Source: Cadophora sp. MPI-SDFR-AT-0126 | Lineage: Eukaryota; Ascomycota; Leotiomycetes; Helotiales; Ploettnerulaceae | Length of the DNA: 64,000 bases | Assembly (NCBI GenBank): GCA_020747065.1 | Contig: JAGMVK010000010.1 | Coordinates: 186,001-250,000, forward strand | Direction of reading: 5' to 3' | Shown: positions 47,531 to 57,409 of the stretch, one piece after another | How the letters are laid out: each line of letters opens with the position of its first letter | Position numbering within the stretch: position 1 is the first letter of the stretch | Translations under genes and position numbers: made by a program | The notes under the pieces: model-generated | Seen by the model: the letters and a program-made list of their open reading frames with translations, nothing else | Databases searched by the model: none | Told to the model about the DNA's origin: nothing

Positions 47531-49439
47531 CTACCAATCCCTCTCCACCCTCCACGCATCCCCTAATCCAAGACCCAATTCCCAAACATCACACCCCCTA
47601 TGTCCCCACTTCTCGGCAAAAACCTCCTTCCCATGATCAATCGCCATGACAATCCCCCTCTCAAACCCCACCGCATTCCTATAAAACGGGTCGTCCTGAC
47701 CGCCGCGTTGTCTCGCTTGCCACATGTTGCGGCCGTGTGAGCCTGCTGCTTTGGTGTGCTGCATTGCTTCGAGGGTGTTGAGGAGATGTGTGAAGGAGGG
47801 GGAGTTGATGGTGTCGGAGGGTGTGTGCTGTGTATTATTGTTGTTAGGTGAAGTGGGGCGGGGGCCTGGCGAGGTGGGGGAGAGGAGGTGCGTGTACCAT
47901 GCTGTTTTGGAGGAGGTTTCGTTTGCTTCGCGTTTTTCACTTTTTGAATCCTTTGCAAGAAGCGGCCTGGGAGCAGCATCTCGTTTTAATTCGAATACCG
48001 AGTCCACTGAGCGTGAGACTATATCATTCTCGGCCTCACTTGCGTTAGGTGCATCTTCCGCCGCACGCTTGCCTTTCTTCTTCTTCTTCCTCTCCAAGAT
48101 CTGGGGATCGATGAATGCCGCAGGCGGTGAATCACTTTTACGATATAGAGTGTACAGATCATTGAGTGATTCTCCAACATCAATCAGGAACCCAGCGGGT
48201 GCATCCTTAATCTCCAGACCTGCCATGTTGAGACGAGCATCTGTTTGTTTACTCGTTAGCGAGTGAGCGGAAATCTGAAAGCCATCAAGAGAGGAAGGTA
48301 AGGGAAGGGAAGTATGATTAAGAACGTACGCATATCGCAATCCGTCATGTAATACGGAATCTGCGTATCCCACGCTCCAATCTCCACGAACCCCGCGACG
48401 TTCACCAGCGCTAGTTTATCGTAGTTGAAGAACCGCATGGCCCACCTCCTGTCCGCGCTACTTCCATCGTCTTTTTTCGTCGCTTCGCGAAGTGCTTGTA
48501 CACAACTCATGTACAGAGACTTGAAATTCTTGTACTTATTCATTTCATCATTCTTCACGTCCTCGCCAGCTCCAGCTCCAGCTCCAGCCCCGCCTACATC
48601 TCCCTTCTCTCCCTTTTCCGTTCCATCTCCACTCGACCCGGGATCCACATACCTATCTTCAAAAGACATCGCCACTATATCCATATGTCCCCAGAAATAC
48701 TGCTTCCAGCCCATCTCGATCGAGTGCCAGATATAGTAGTTCTGGAGCTGCGCGAAGGATAGCAAAGTCGGTGTGACGAGGATATTGACGCCAAAGAGAT
48801 GGAGCCGCGTATGATTGAGGAAGAAGGGATTTTGCAGGGAGAGAAGCCCTTTAGCATTAGAATCGAAGACGCCGGTATTTTCAATGACGTAGATCTACAT
48901 GTGTCAGCTAGATCTATCTTAACAACTCTCTTTGGCGAGCTAGGAGGAGGGGTTAGAGGGGAGGGGCAGCATACATCTTCGGCTGGCCATCCTGCAGTGA
49001 TGTATGAAACGACTACTTGCTGAAGGATCCTCCAATTTCGTGTGAAACCTATGAACAGCGGGGTGTTTTCAGGGACGTGTTCGGCTGGTGGTCTATTCCA
49101 TGGTGGGATTGGAGGGAGGTCTTGGGGTGAATGGGCTGCTGCTGCGAGGGGGAAGTTGTCTATGATCGGATCTGGTACGATCTTGGGCACTGGCTTATAT
49201 TTAAATTTGTGCTTTGGTGTTTCGGTTGCTGGTACAGGTGGGGGAGATGGAGTTTCTTGACCATTATCTTTTGGTGGAGGAGAAGTTGGAGGATCTGGAT
49301 TCGACGCAGGGATTAGATTCTCGGTGACCGTGTGAGATAGCTCTAGCTCTGAGAATTGTGGTCGGTAACGGAAAGTTGAGACGAGCAAGACAAGACATAT
49401 CGAGATGATGAATAGGTATCTGTTCCGACGTGAGATCAT
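47531..49439 (-). CDS. Type II membrane protein resembling a Golgi glycosyltransferase
   Basis: Three exons on the minus strand (49439-48975, 48894-48330, 48240-47531; introns 80 and 89 nt) give 579 aa. The N-terminus has a short cytosolic basic stretch (SRRNRY) and one membrane anchor (residues about 8-24), then a Pro-rich stem to about 110, typical of Golgi enzymes. The luminal part has a nucleotide-sugar-enzyme look: PLFIGFTRNWRILQQVVVSY, AEDIYVIENTGVF, FWGHMDIVAMSFED, and TDCDMHARLNMAG with a D-x-D at 340-342 rebuilt across intron 2. Inserts of Gly/Ala (GAGAGAGAG near 255) and Lys/Glu/Ser-rich sequence (about 390-460) break the domain. The acceptor and sugar are unknown, and I cannot assign a numbered family. 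The outermost ATG at 49556 is not used because the intervening residues lack coding character and 49439 begins a proper anchor. Confidence 0.75.
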
Positions 49440-50633
49440 CTCGTCAACCAAAACAAAGCTTGATGGAATATGGCCTAGAGAGCCATGTGAAGGAAATCCA
49501 GCCCGATTGATAGACGAAGAGCAAGATATTGCGTAGAGGAATGAGAAGAAGATCAATGTTGTAAGTAAAACGAGGTATAGCAGAAATTCAAAATGCGGCC
49601 CGGATAAGTGCAGATAGGAGAATGCTCACACCCCAAAGCAGATTGCCGTATCACATCGAGACCTTCTCTAGAACCCTAGGATAACACAAGCAAAGAGTAG
49701 TGGCACAGGTGGGTGCTTCGCCGTCATTGGGTGACTCGTATTCCATGAAACGACATGATTGTCCGCAGCTTGGTGAAAAGAGGCTCAAAGGGGAAAGTTA
49801 CGGAGGACGTAACATACTAGAAGCACAACCTTATCTGAATGATACGGTTCGTAATTGTGCATTCAAGCACACAGTTGAGATGAACCTAGCCTTTTTAAAG
49901 CTTCAGATCGGCTTCTCGTGGTCAGAAACCAAGCCAATTCGACAAGTAGACTTGATACGTCTTGTATTGTACCGTTGGTTGCACAGCGGTTTCGGTTAGC
50001 CAAAGAGCTCGGGCTCGACAACTTCTCAACGTGCAAGTCGTCCTCAACCTCAGCACTACATCAGATTCTCACCCGACGACGTCGTTTAGGATTAGAATCC
50101 AAGGTCATTGATGATGGAGGACGGGGCCGAGGATAATAGAGCTGTGCTATGGCTAGCGATAGAGAGCACGAGCTTTGTCAAGGGTTGTTTTGATGACGAG
50201 GCATCTGAGCCACGACTGCTCTCGTATTTCGCAGAAACCTCTCAATGTTGTTTGGATTCGTCGTTGGAGGGCCAAGAAGTCGGAACGGGAGTTTGTTGGC
50301 ATTTTGTGTTTATCCTGATGTGGATCAACATCCTGCGCGAGAACCAACTGCATGGAGCCACCGATCAAGACACACTTCTCACGTGACTACTACTGTGTCT
50401 CTCGGTCGATATAGCTCCAGTATGTGTGGAGCATACTTCAGCAATCCATAGCTTGTCGGTCGTATCGCGAAGTATCTCTGCTGCCTCCGGGCTTGCTGAC
50501 CTGGAAGTAATCATTTTTCGATGGCACGTGCATTGGCTTCAGCCACCGTCGCGAGTCGCTGTCCAGTTCTGTCAGCTTGAATCGCTCATCTGAACACACA
50601 ACTCCAAAGTCATAGTGCGTTGGTTTAACTAGC
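49440..50633. promoter_or_regulatory. Divergent intergenic region, glycosyltransferase-like gene and HET gene 1
   Basis: About 1.2 kb between two diverging starts. Only short frames without domains are seen. It marks the step from the housekeeping block to the HET-rich accessory block. Confidence 0.4.
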
Positions 50634-52762
50634 ATGAACACTCCAACGTGTCCGGCATGTCGCAGCAGCGGTGATGACATCCTCCCAGCTCCTGATTATA
50701 GCAGTGCCCTCGGGAAAGGCCTGAGAATCAGCATTGTTGAACTTCTGAATACTGCAGCCTTGGGATGCGCACCTTGCTCCGTGCTTCTCGGTGCATTGAG
50801 GATATTCCAGAAATTATCCCCAGATTTTGAGACAAGTTACCCAGATAGAATCGTGGAAAGCCTATTTGTAAGGCGTTCATATACTGGCACTCTACTTGTT
50901 ACATTTGCTTGTTCAGGCACATATGTAGACCACGTGGAGCTCTACACTGACAACGGTATGTGGCAAAGGGAAATTAGAAAAATACATAAATTTGCAGTGT
51001 ATGTTAATTTTGAGTAGGGTCCCAACCCCCTTGGAGTGACTGGACGTGTGGTGTAGAGGTTCCTGAGAACATCACCTTGGAGTTAGCTACTGCTAAAATT
51101 AAAAACTGGATGTTATTATGCGACCAACACTCTGACTGTCCGAAGTCTCCACCTGACGAGGCAATGCTGCCGACACGAGTCCTGAGTATTGGTGAAGACA
51201 TAGTCTGTCTTCGAGAAACTGCTGGAAAGACAGGAAAATATGCAACTTTAAGTCACTGCTGGGGCACATCGCAGCCTATCACCACAACCAGAGCTACCTT
51301 GGAAGAGCGATATAATGGCATCGACTGGGACTCACTCCCTCAAGTATTTCGAGACGCCATTTCTTTGACGAGGAATCTCGGCATTGATTATCTTTGGATC
51401 GACTCACTCTGTATCCTCCAGGGAGATGAGCTAGATTGGACACGAGAGTCCTCAAAGATGGCTACAATATACTCCGACTCATATATCAACATTGCTGCGA
51501 CTTCGTCGCCCGGAAGTCATGGCAGCCTGTTCGGTGCAAGATGGACGACACCGATAACATACGAGACGGATCCTGCAAACTTGCCTAGACGACCAGTGAG
51601 GTCCTACACCATTCCCCTAGCATCAAGCAGCGCCACAGTCAAGGCTCGATACAGCCTAAGACCTGCACATGAACATGTCAAGAGGCTTCACCATTCCAGG
51701 GAGGGGAAACGATCTGATGTCTTCCAGCAGGGACCCTTACTCACAAGGAGCTGGGCATTTCAAGAGCGCATCCTCTCGCCTCGGACCATACACTTCCACT
51801 CGTCTGAGATGGTATGGGAATGTAATGAGAAGTTCAATTGTGAATGTGGCGACTTGCTGGAGAGTGACCCGGGAATGTATGAGGGAGATCTCATCGTCGG
51901 GAAAAGATGGCTCAATGAGTTGGAGACAGGACCAGATGGCGATACAATAGATGAATATACACCACTAAACCGATGGCTCGATGGCGTGGAGCTCTACTCG
52001 CGGCTTCGAATCACCGATGTCACTGACAAACTGCCGGCTTTGGCAGGATTGGCTGCGAGGTTTTCAAGTCGCGTGCACTCACGATACCTGGCCGGCCATT
52101 GGGAATCAGATTTGCCTCGAAGTCTGTGCTGGAGAGTCAAAGGCGAGCAAAGAGATGGGCCTGAGACAAGCACACCTATGACCTTTGGGAAACGTTGTTT
52201 TCCGCACTGTGCGCCGTCTTGGTCATGGGCATCAGTCGATCTGTCAAGCACGGGGATCGCGACTTCATTTGAGGCTCGGATCGCGTTCGAGCATGTTATC
52301 ATGACCGACTTCGTCGCCGATGAACGCTTCGAGTTTATTGAGGTCAAATGTACGACTGATCCTTTGTCACCTTTCGGTAAAGTTACCAGCGGAACTCTCA
52401 GATTCCGCACGCCAGTATTGGAAACCAGCATCTATATCGACAACGCTGATTTCGACCCTGACTATTACATTGACTTACCGAACAGACTCCACCTAGTGGA
52501 TATGGATTTCAGTCATGAGAATCTGGAGTTTCGCAAATCTAAGGGCTCGTTCAAAGGCTTTAAAGACTTAAGAGAGCTTTGTATTGTCTTGGCCTTGATG
52601 GGTACGACCGAAGGCCCCACGAGTTTTAAACGGACATTTTTGGCCTTGATTTTGAATCCGGTTGCGGAATTGCCAGGCAAATTTGAACGCATTGGCTTGC
52701 TCAAGTATTCAGACGAAGATGAGTTTGACGGTACGGAGGTCCGCACTATTGACATCATCTAA
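50634..52762 (+). CDS. HET-domain (heterokaryon incompatibility) protein 1
   Basis: Two exons (50634-50955, 51018-52762; 62-nt intron) give 688 aa. The N-terminus has two CxxC pairs (Cys6/Cys9 and Cys45/Cys48), a pattern common before HET domains and possibly metal-binding. The HET domain runs from about 182 to 345, with the three hallmark blocks KYATLSHCWG, LWIDSLCILQGDELDW and, further on, LLTRSWAFQERILSPRTIHF. The C-terminal half is variable, with a WSWASVD block near 485. HET proteins trigger programmed cell death after fusion of genetically unlike hyphae, usually together with a partner at another or the same locus; which partner applies here cannot be told. The exon join restores DNGSQPPWSDW and is needed because the first frame stops at 51017. 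Confidence 0.92.
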
Positions 52763-53780
52763 GATGTTCGTAAACATTGGGACTAGAAGTCGTACGCGGA
52801 TAACGCGGTCGATGTGACCTGCCTCGCCAGCCAGAAAGCATCTTTACAACAACGTTGATCGATATGTCTGGTAACTTGCCCTCCATTTCTATCACTAGCT
52901 GGTGCCTCTATTCGATATCAAATATCTTGATTTGAAGGAAATCACGCTGGTAGCGTAAGTAGGCTCTCACACTCGAGCAGTCTACTTACACGAGGAATTG
53001 AGATTTTGCGGCGACCAGCCAGCCGCTTCTCTGGCCGATTCTCCCCATTTTGAGGCTGAACTGGCTTTTGAGATTCATTCTGACCCTTTTCAGAGACTCT
53101 GAGAAGCTCGTGTACTTCCCCACGTCGCCTGCCCGCCCCAACTCCCGACTCAACCCAGTGTTCGTCAACAAAACGGTTACAGTACTAGATTGATTTCTCG
53201 AAAGGCTATGCGAAGTTCTCACCAAAGAGAAGAAGCATCGATTGGTAGTAATCCCATATGGCCCTGCAGAGATTGAGTTTTGAATTCAATATCGTATCTG
53301 CGATAACAAAGGTACTATCGCCTGATTTGGCGTGGGTTGGACCGATAGCTTTGTTGACTTGATTTGTCTCGCCTAAGAGTCCTTGCCGCATCGCACCGAG
53401 ATCTACAGCGTACGGCTAGCTAACTTCGTATATTTATGGCACATCTCAAAGCTGTTTATTGGGCTTGCGGCAAAAGTCATATTACTACAACTTCTTGTGA
53501 TTAATTCTTACTTGATAATTCTGGTCATTGTTTGATACATTCCATCAAACAATTTGCGAGCGTGCACTTTTGGAGATGCTAACGATGTCTAGCGTCGGTG
53601 GCTTTTGCCAAGCGATCTGGCCATAAATATCGTGCGGCTAAGTAGCAGCTGAAAAACTTCAACCATTTGTCACCGCACGATGTTTCATCATGAACTAACA
53701 CAAATTGGTTAGCTCGTACTTTCTTACACTCGATAGAACGCTGCTAACTCTATCCTAGCAAAAGACATTGAAATTCAGCA
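52763..53780. other. Intergenic region between HET genes 1 and 2
   Basis: About 1 kb with no gene recognised. AT content rises towards the right end (about 53440-53560), where the promoter of HET gene 2 should be. I see no remnant of a HET partner or transposon. Confidence 0.4.
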
Positions 53781-55637
53781 ATGGAGCCCTACCAATATCG
53801 GGACCTCCCAACAGACGAGCAGGCAGGAATCTATGTCCGGCTCGTCCAATTTTACCCCACAGAGCAAGAAACTGGCCTCCCTCCCCCCTGCTCCATCACA
53901 GAGCATCCGTTATCAGACTGTCCCAAATATGAAGCAGTCTCCTACTTCTGGGGTCCTCCCCAAGACCAGGGTCAGATATTCTGCGACGGCAAAACGATCA
54001 ACGTGCCCTCCAACCTCCACGCCTTCCTCTCACGCATGCGACTCAAGTCAGCGAACAGGAAATTCTGGATCGATTCTATCTGTATCAACCAATCCAATGA
54101 CGAGGAGAAATCGTCTCAAGTGGCCGAGATGCGGAATATTTACGCAAAAGCAGGACGAACTCTCGTGTGGCTAGGACCTGAAGCAGATTACAGCACCACA
54201 GCCCTCAAATTCGCAGCTCGATGTTCAGTTGCTCTTTCTGATCTCGATCCCAGCACTGCAAAGAAGAGATCACTATGGTACCAGCTGCGCACCTACTCGG
54301 AGTTCTCAGTATTCAGTAATAACTGGTACGCATTCTTCAAGCTGCTCGACCGAGCCTGGTTCCTCCGCGCCTGGATCGTACAGGAGATCGCGCTGTCAAC
54401 AAACACCAAAGTCCTATGCGGCTTGGCCATAATCAGCTGGCAGGAGCTTTACCGTGCGCTGCACTACATCCTCCATTATCAGACCTGGATTTTTGAGTTT
54501 TACGGTAGTCCGCAGATCGAGGTGCTGATGGCGCTTCAGAGCAGCCAGTATGAGATTTCGATGGGGAAGAAGAAGTTGTATTGGCAGGTTCTGGCGAGGC
54601 ATAGGAAGGCATTAGCCACGAATGAGAGGGATCATGTGTTTGCTTATTATGGCCTATCTTCACATGAGAGTTTCAAGGAACATGATATCATGCCGGATTA
54701 CTCTCAAACGGTGCGGAGCGTGTATATGACCGTCGCCGTGTCGGCGCTTTCAAAGGCTACGAACTTGGACTTCTTGAGTGTTCCGAGGTTAAAAGGGAAT
54801 ACCAGCGATGTTTTGAACCTTCCATCCTGGGTCCCTAATTGGAGTGACGCAGGTGATCTGTGCTCGTCAATTCTCCTCTTCGAATCCCTGGATGCATTAC
54901 CAGATACGAATTTCAAGCTCCCATATTCCGCTTCCAAGGATTCAACATACACACCCGTCCTCCACACCTCCCTCAACCAACTCGAGGTCTCCGGGTTCGT
55001 CGTCGACAGAATCTCTCGCGTAAGTAGTCACTGGAAATTACAGGATACATCCGGCTTCCAATCCCTCCGTAAACAAGCTCTGGTCCTCCAGCGGAATCAA
55101 GCATACATCCACGAATGGGAAGCCGCCATCGACTTACGCACCAATCCTCACGCCTTGTATCCCACAGGCGAGACGTTGGAAGAAGCGTCCTGGCAGACCT
55201 TCGTAGCCGGCCTCGCAGCAGACAACAAAGACGTGGTCCGTCCCAAATACTACAAATTCCGAAAACGGCAGCGCTACCTCCTCTGGATCCACCGCTTCGG
55301 ATTGGACGACTGGCTCTGGATATGGATGCTCGTTGTCATTCTCGGACATATTTTTCGTTTTGTCGGTATCCCGAACCCGGAGATGGAGTTCAGGACTTTG
55401 ACGAGCCAGATGATTAATCGCCGGATTGCGAGGACGGAGAAGGGATTTGTGGGATTGGTGCCTAGGTTGGCGGAGGAGGGGGATAGGGTTGTGTTGTTCA
55501 AGGGGGGAAAGTTGCCGTTTGTGGTTAGGATGAAGGGTGGTGGGGAGTGGGAGTTTATTGGGGATGCGTATGTGCATGGGATTTCGAGGGGGGAGGTTTG
55601 GGATGAGAAGAAGTGTTCGAGCTTTCGGTTGTGCTAG
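53781..55637 (+). CDS. HET-domain protein 2 (HET-6 type), with a late hydrophobic segment
   Basis: A single 618-aa exon. The HET domain occupies about 49-210 and is canonical: YEAVSYFWG at 50-58, FWIDSICINQ at 95-104, MRNIYAKAGRTLVWLG at 117-132 and AWFLRAWIVQEIAL near 195. This is the HET-6/HET-E-like subtype in which the domain starts close to the N-terminus. The C-terminus (about 545-610) has the conserved small domain seen in this subtype, GFVGLVPRLAEEGDRVVLFKGG through EWEFIGDAYVHGI. Between them, residues about 509-530 are strongly hydrophobic and Trp-rich (DDWLWIWMLVVILGHIF), long enough to cross a membrane. That feature is unusual and could tether the protein to a membrane. The function is presumed non-self recognition and cell death. 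Confidence 0.93.
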   Translation: MEPYQYRDLPTDEQAGIYVRLVQFYPTEQETGLPPPCSITEHPLSDCPKYEAVSYFWGPPQDQGQIFCDGKTINVPSNLHAFLSRMRLKSANRKFWIDSICINQSNDEEKSSQVAEMRNIYAKAGRTLVWLGPEADYSTTALKFAARCSVALSDLDPSTAKKRSLWYQLRTYSEFSVFSNNWYAFFKLLDRAWFLRAWIVQEIALSTNTKVLCGLAIISWQELYRALHYILHYQTWIFEFYGSPQIEVLMALQSSQYEISMGKKKLYWQVLARHRKALATNERDHVFAYYGLSSHESFKEHDIMPDYSQTVRSVYMTVAVSALSKATNLDFLSVPRLKGNTSDVLNLPSWVPNWSDAGDLCSSILLFESLDALPDTNFKLPYSASKDSTYTPVLHTSLNQLEVSGFVVDRISRVSSHWKLQDTSGFQSLRKQALVLQRNQAYIHEWEAAIDLRTNPHALYPTGETLEEASWQTFVAGLAADNKDVVRPKYYKFRKRQRYLLWIHRFGLDDWLWIWMLVVILGHIFRFVGIPNPEMEFRTLTSQMINRRIARTEKGFVGLVPRLAEEGDRVVLFKGGKLPFVVRMKGGGEWEFIGDAYVHGISRGEVWDEKKCSSFRLC

Positions 55638-56107
55638 TCAGTAGGTGCGAAAGAAGATGAGATGTTTCTGGATAGAATTTCGTTCTCAACTGGATACTTA
55701 GACAACGCTACACCGAAATAACTCGTTTCATTCACTTGACTTGTTCATTCTGAGATTTGCACACTGTAGGTTTTTACTTAACACAAGAAAAATTGTTCGA
55801 TTGAATGGTTGATTGACTGATTACAATATAAATTAAGTCATAATTAGAATTATACAATATCCGTCCAAGAGGCCGCAAGGGTCAAATTCAATTTCCTCGC
55901 CAGAGGACTCCCAATCCATCCCCACAGTAAAATATACAACTAACCCGGTATCAACAAGCAACAAGAAGGTATCATTGCCAAACAAACAGGGTATCACTCT
56001 CTCCCACTCTTCCAATGCCCCATTTTTCTTTTCCTAAACTCCAAGAAAGCCTTGTCCCGAAAAAGAAAAAAAATACAGCCCTCAATCACGAAAACAGGCA
56101 AAGCAAT
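55638..56107. other. Convergent intergenic region HET gene 2 / peroxidase
   Basis: 470 AT-rich bases between two stop codons, presumably both 3' untranslated regions. No gene. Confidence 0.5.
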
Positions 56108-57409
56108 CTAAGCGGCCACGTCCTCCGCGCCAAACATCCTCCCAGTCAACAAGCCCAGCAACTTCAACAGCGCACTGCTCAGGACATTTCCATCTTCGAT
56201 CTGCTGGCCCAGCTTGTTGTACTTGCCATCCAGCCACTGCAGGAAGATCGACAAGTCTGGCTGGTTGAAGGTCTTCTTCGCGGGGGGCAGGACGTGCGTG
56301 CATTCGGTGAGGTTGTTGATGTTGTTGACGCCGAGGAGGCTGAGCCGGATGTATTCTTTGGCGTAGTCCTTGGGTTTGATGTTAGCTATGTTTTGATACA
56401 AGGATGAGAAAATGACTTGGCATACCTCGTCCCAGTGCTCTTGTCCGCCAGCTCCGGCAAATTGAGCCCACTCGTCGGCTATCTTGGGATGTGCAGCTAG
56501 TGCGACGTCGCTGGGGAATTTGAAGACTCGCTTGGGAGCTGTGCCGGTTGTTTGGCCGTAGAACTTGACGTCCCAAACACCGGGCGTGCTATCCTGAGGA
56601 TCGAAGTTTCGCTTGGGGTCGACGAAGTGTTGCTGGCTGGTGGTGTGTGCACCGACAAGTGCAGCAAGACCATGGGCCTTGATGGTCTTATCTTCGAAAA
56701 GCTTGATCAGGGAGTCAGCGTCGGCGAAGACGCTGGGGAGGAGGTTGTCTGCATTGGGAACGTTGCTGTCTTTGCGGCCGACGAAGGTGCGGACTCGTGG
56801 GCCGAGGGGACAGACGACTGTGGCGACGTTGGCTCCCATTTGGATGAGGTCTGCCATGCCGACGCCGTACTTCTTGTATGAGTTGTACCAGCCTAGCGTG
56901 ACCTTGGTGATGTCTTGCAGGCCGTTGTTTTCTGGTCGGCCGCCTTCGTTGGCGAGGATCAAGCTTCCGTCTGCGCCGCCGAAGCCTGTTGTTTTAGACC
57001 AGGTCCCTGCATCGTGGAAGCCGAGACGAACGGCTGCGCGGGCGAAGCGATTGCAACGACCTGCAGTGCCCTTGAATTTGGCTTCCATGTCTTGTGCGAT
57101 CCACTTCCATATACAGCATGTATTCTGTGCACATAGTGCTGAGGTCTTGGCTGGAAGAGAGCCTTTCCATGGCTCGTCCGTGTAGGGGTCTACAGTTCCG
57201 AGTAGAATGTCCTGGATAGTCTGACCAACTGGAGTGACTGGTCCAATAGTAGCAAGATCCCCAATCATCTCGTCGGAATCATTGGGTCCAGGCACATCTT
57301 GTCGAGCTGCGAGTTTGCTCTTGAGATCCCTCATAGCCTCGTCCTGTCCTGGACATGCTACTGCGGAGGCGACGAGGCCGGCCCCTAGAACGAAAGTTGT
57401 GAGCTTCAT
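56108..57409 (-). CDS. Secreted class II haem peroxidase (ligninase-like)
   Basis: Two exons on the minus strand (57409-56426, 56368-56108) give 414 aa. Residues 1-18 form a signal peptide (MKLTTFVLGAGLVASAVA). The haem pocket is intact: distal Arg128 and His132 in RLGFHDAGTW, and proximal His255 in LVGAHTTSQQHF. Calcium-site and disulphide residues are present (the Cys cluster at 93-99, CxxxTCC-like, Cys119 and Cys200). FGGADGSL and the GRPENNGL segment are typical of fungal class II enzymes. It should use hydrogen peroxide outside the cell to oxidise phenols or other substrates; I cannot identify a manganese site or surface Trp with confidence, so lignin activity is not implied. The 57-nt intron (56425-56369) has a GTATGC donor, GCTAAC branch site and AAG acceptor, and is free of stop codons, so read-through would add 19 residues. 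Confidence 0.93.
   Translation of the reverse strand: MKLTTFVLGAGLVASAVACPGQDEAMRDLKSKLAARQDVPGPNDSDEMIGDLATIGPVTPVGQTIQDILLGTVDPYTDEPWKGSLPAKTSALCAQNTCCIWKWIAQDMEAKFKGTAGRCNRFARAAVRLGFHDAGTWSKTTGFGGADGSLILANEGGRPENNGLQDITKVTLGWYNSYKKYGVGMADLIQMGANVATVVCPLGPRVRTFVGRKDSNVPNADNLLPSVFADADSLIKLFEDKTIKAHGLAALVGAHTTSQQHFVDPKRNFDPQDSTPGVWDVKFYGQTTGTAPKRVFKFPSDVALAAHPKIADEWAQFAGAGGQEHWDEVCQVIFSSLYQNIANIKPKDYAKEYIRLSLLGVNNINNLTECTHVLPPAKKTFNQPDLSIFLQWLDGKYNKLGQQIEDGNVLSSALLKLLGLLTGRMFGAEDVAA

Noticed and set aside
733..57409. GMC oxidoreductase supplying hydrogen peroxide to the class II peroxidase as a lignin-degrading pair
   Set aside because: The GMC protein has no signal peptide and the genes are 53 kb apart, so a secreted partnership is not supported.
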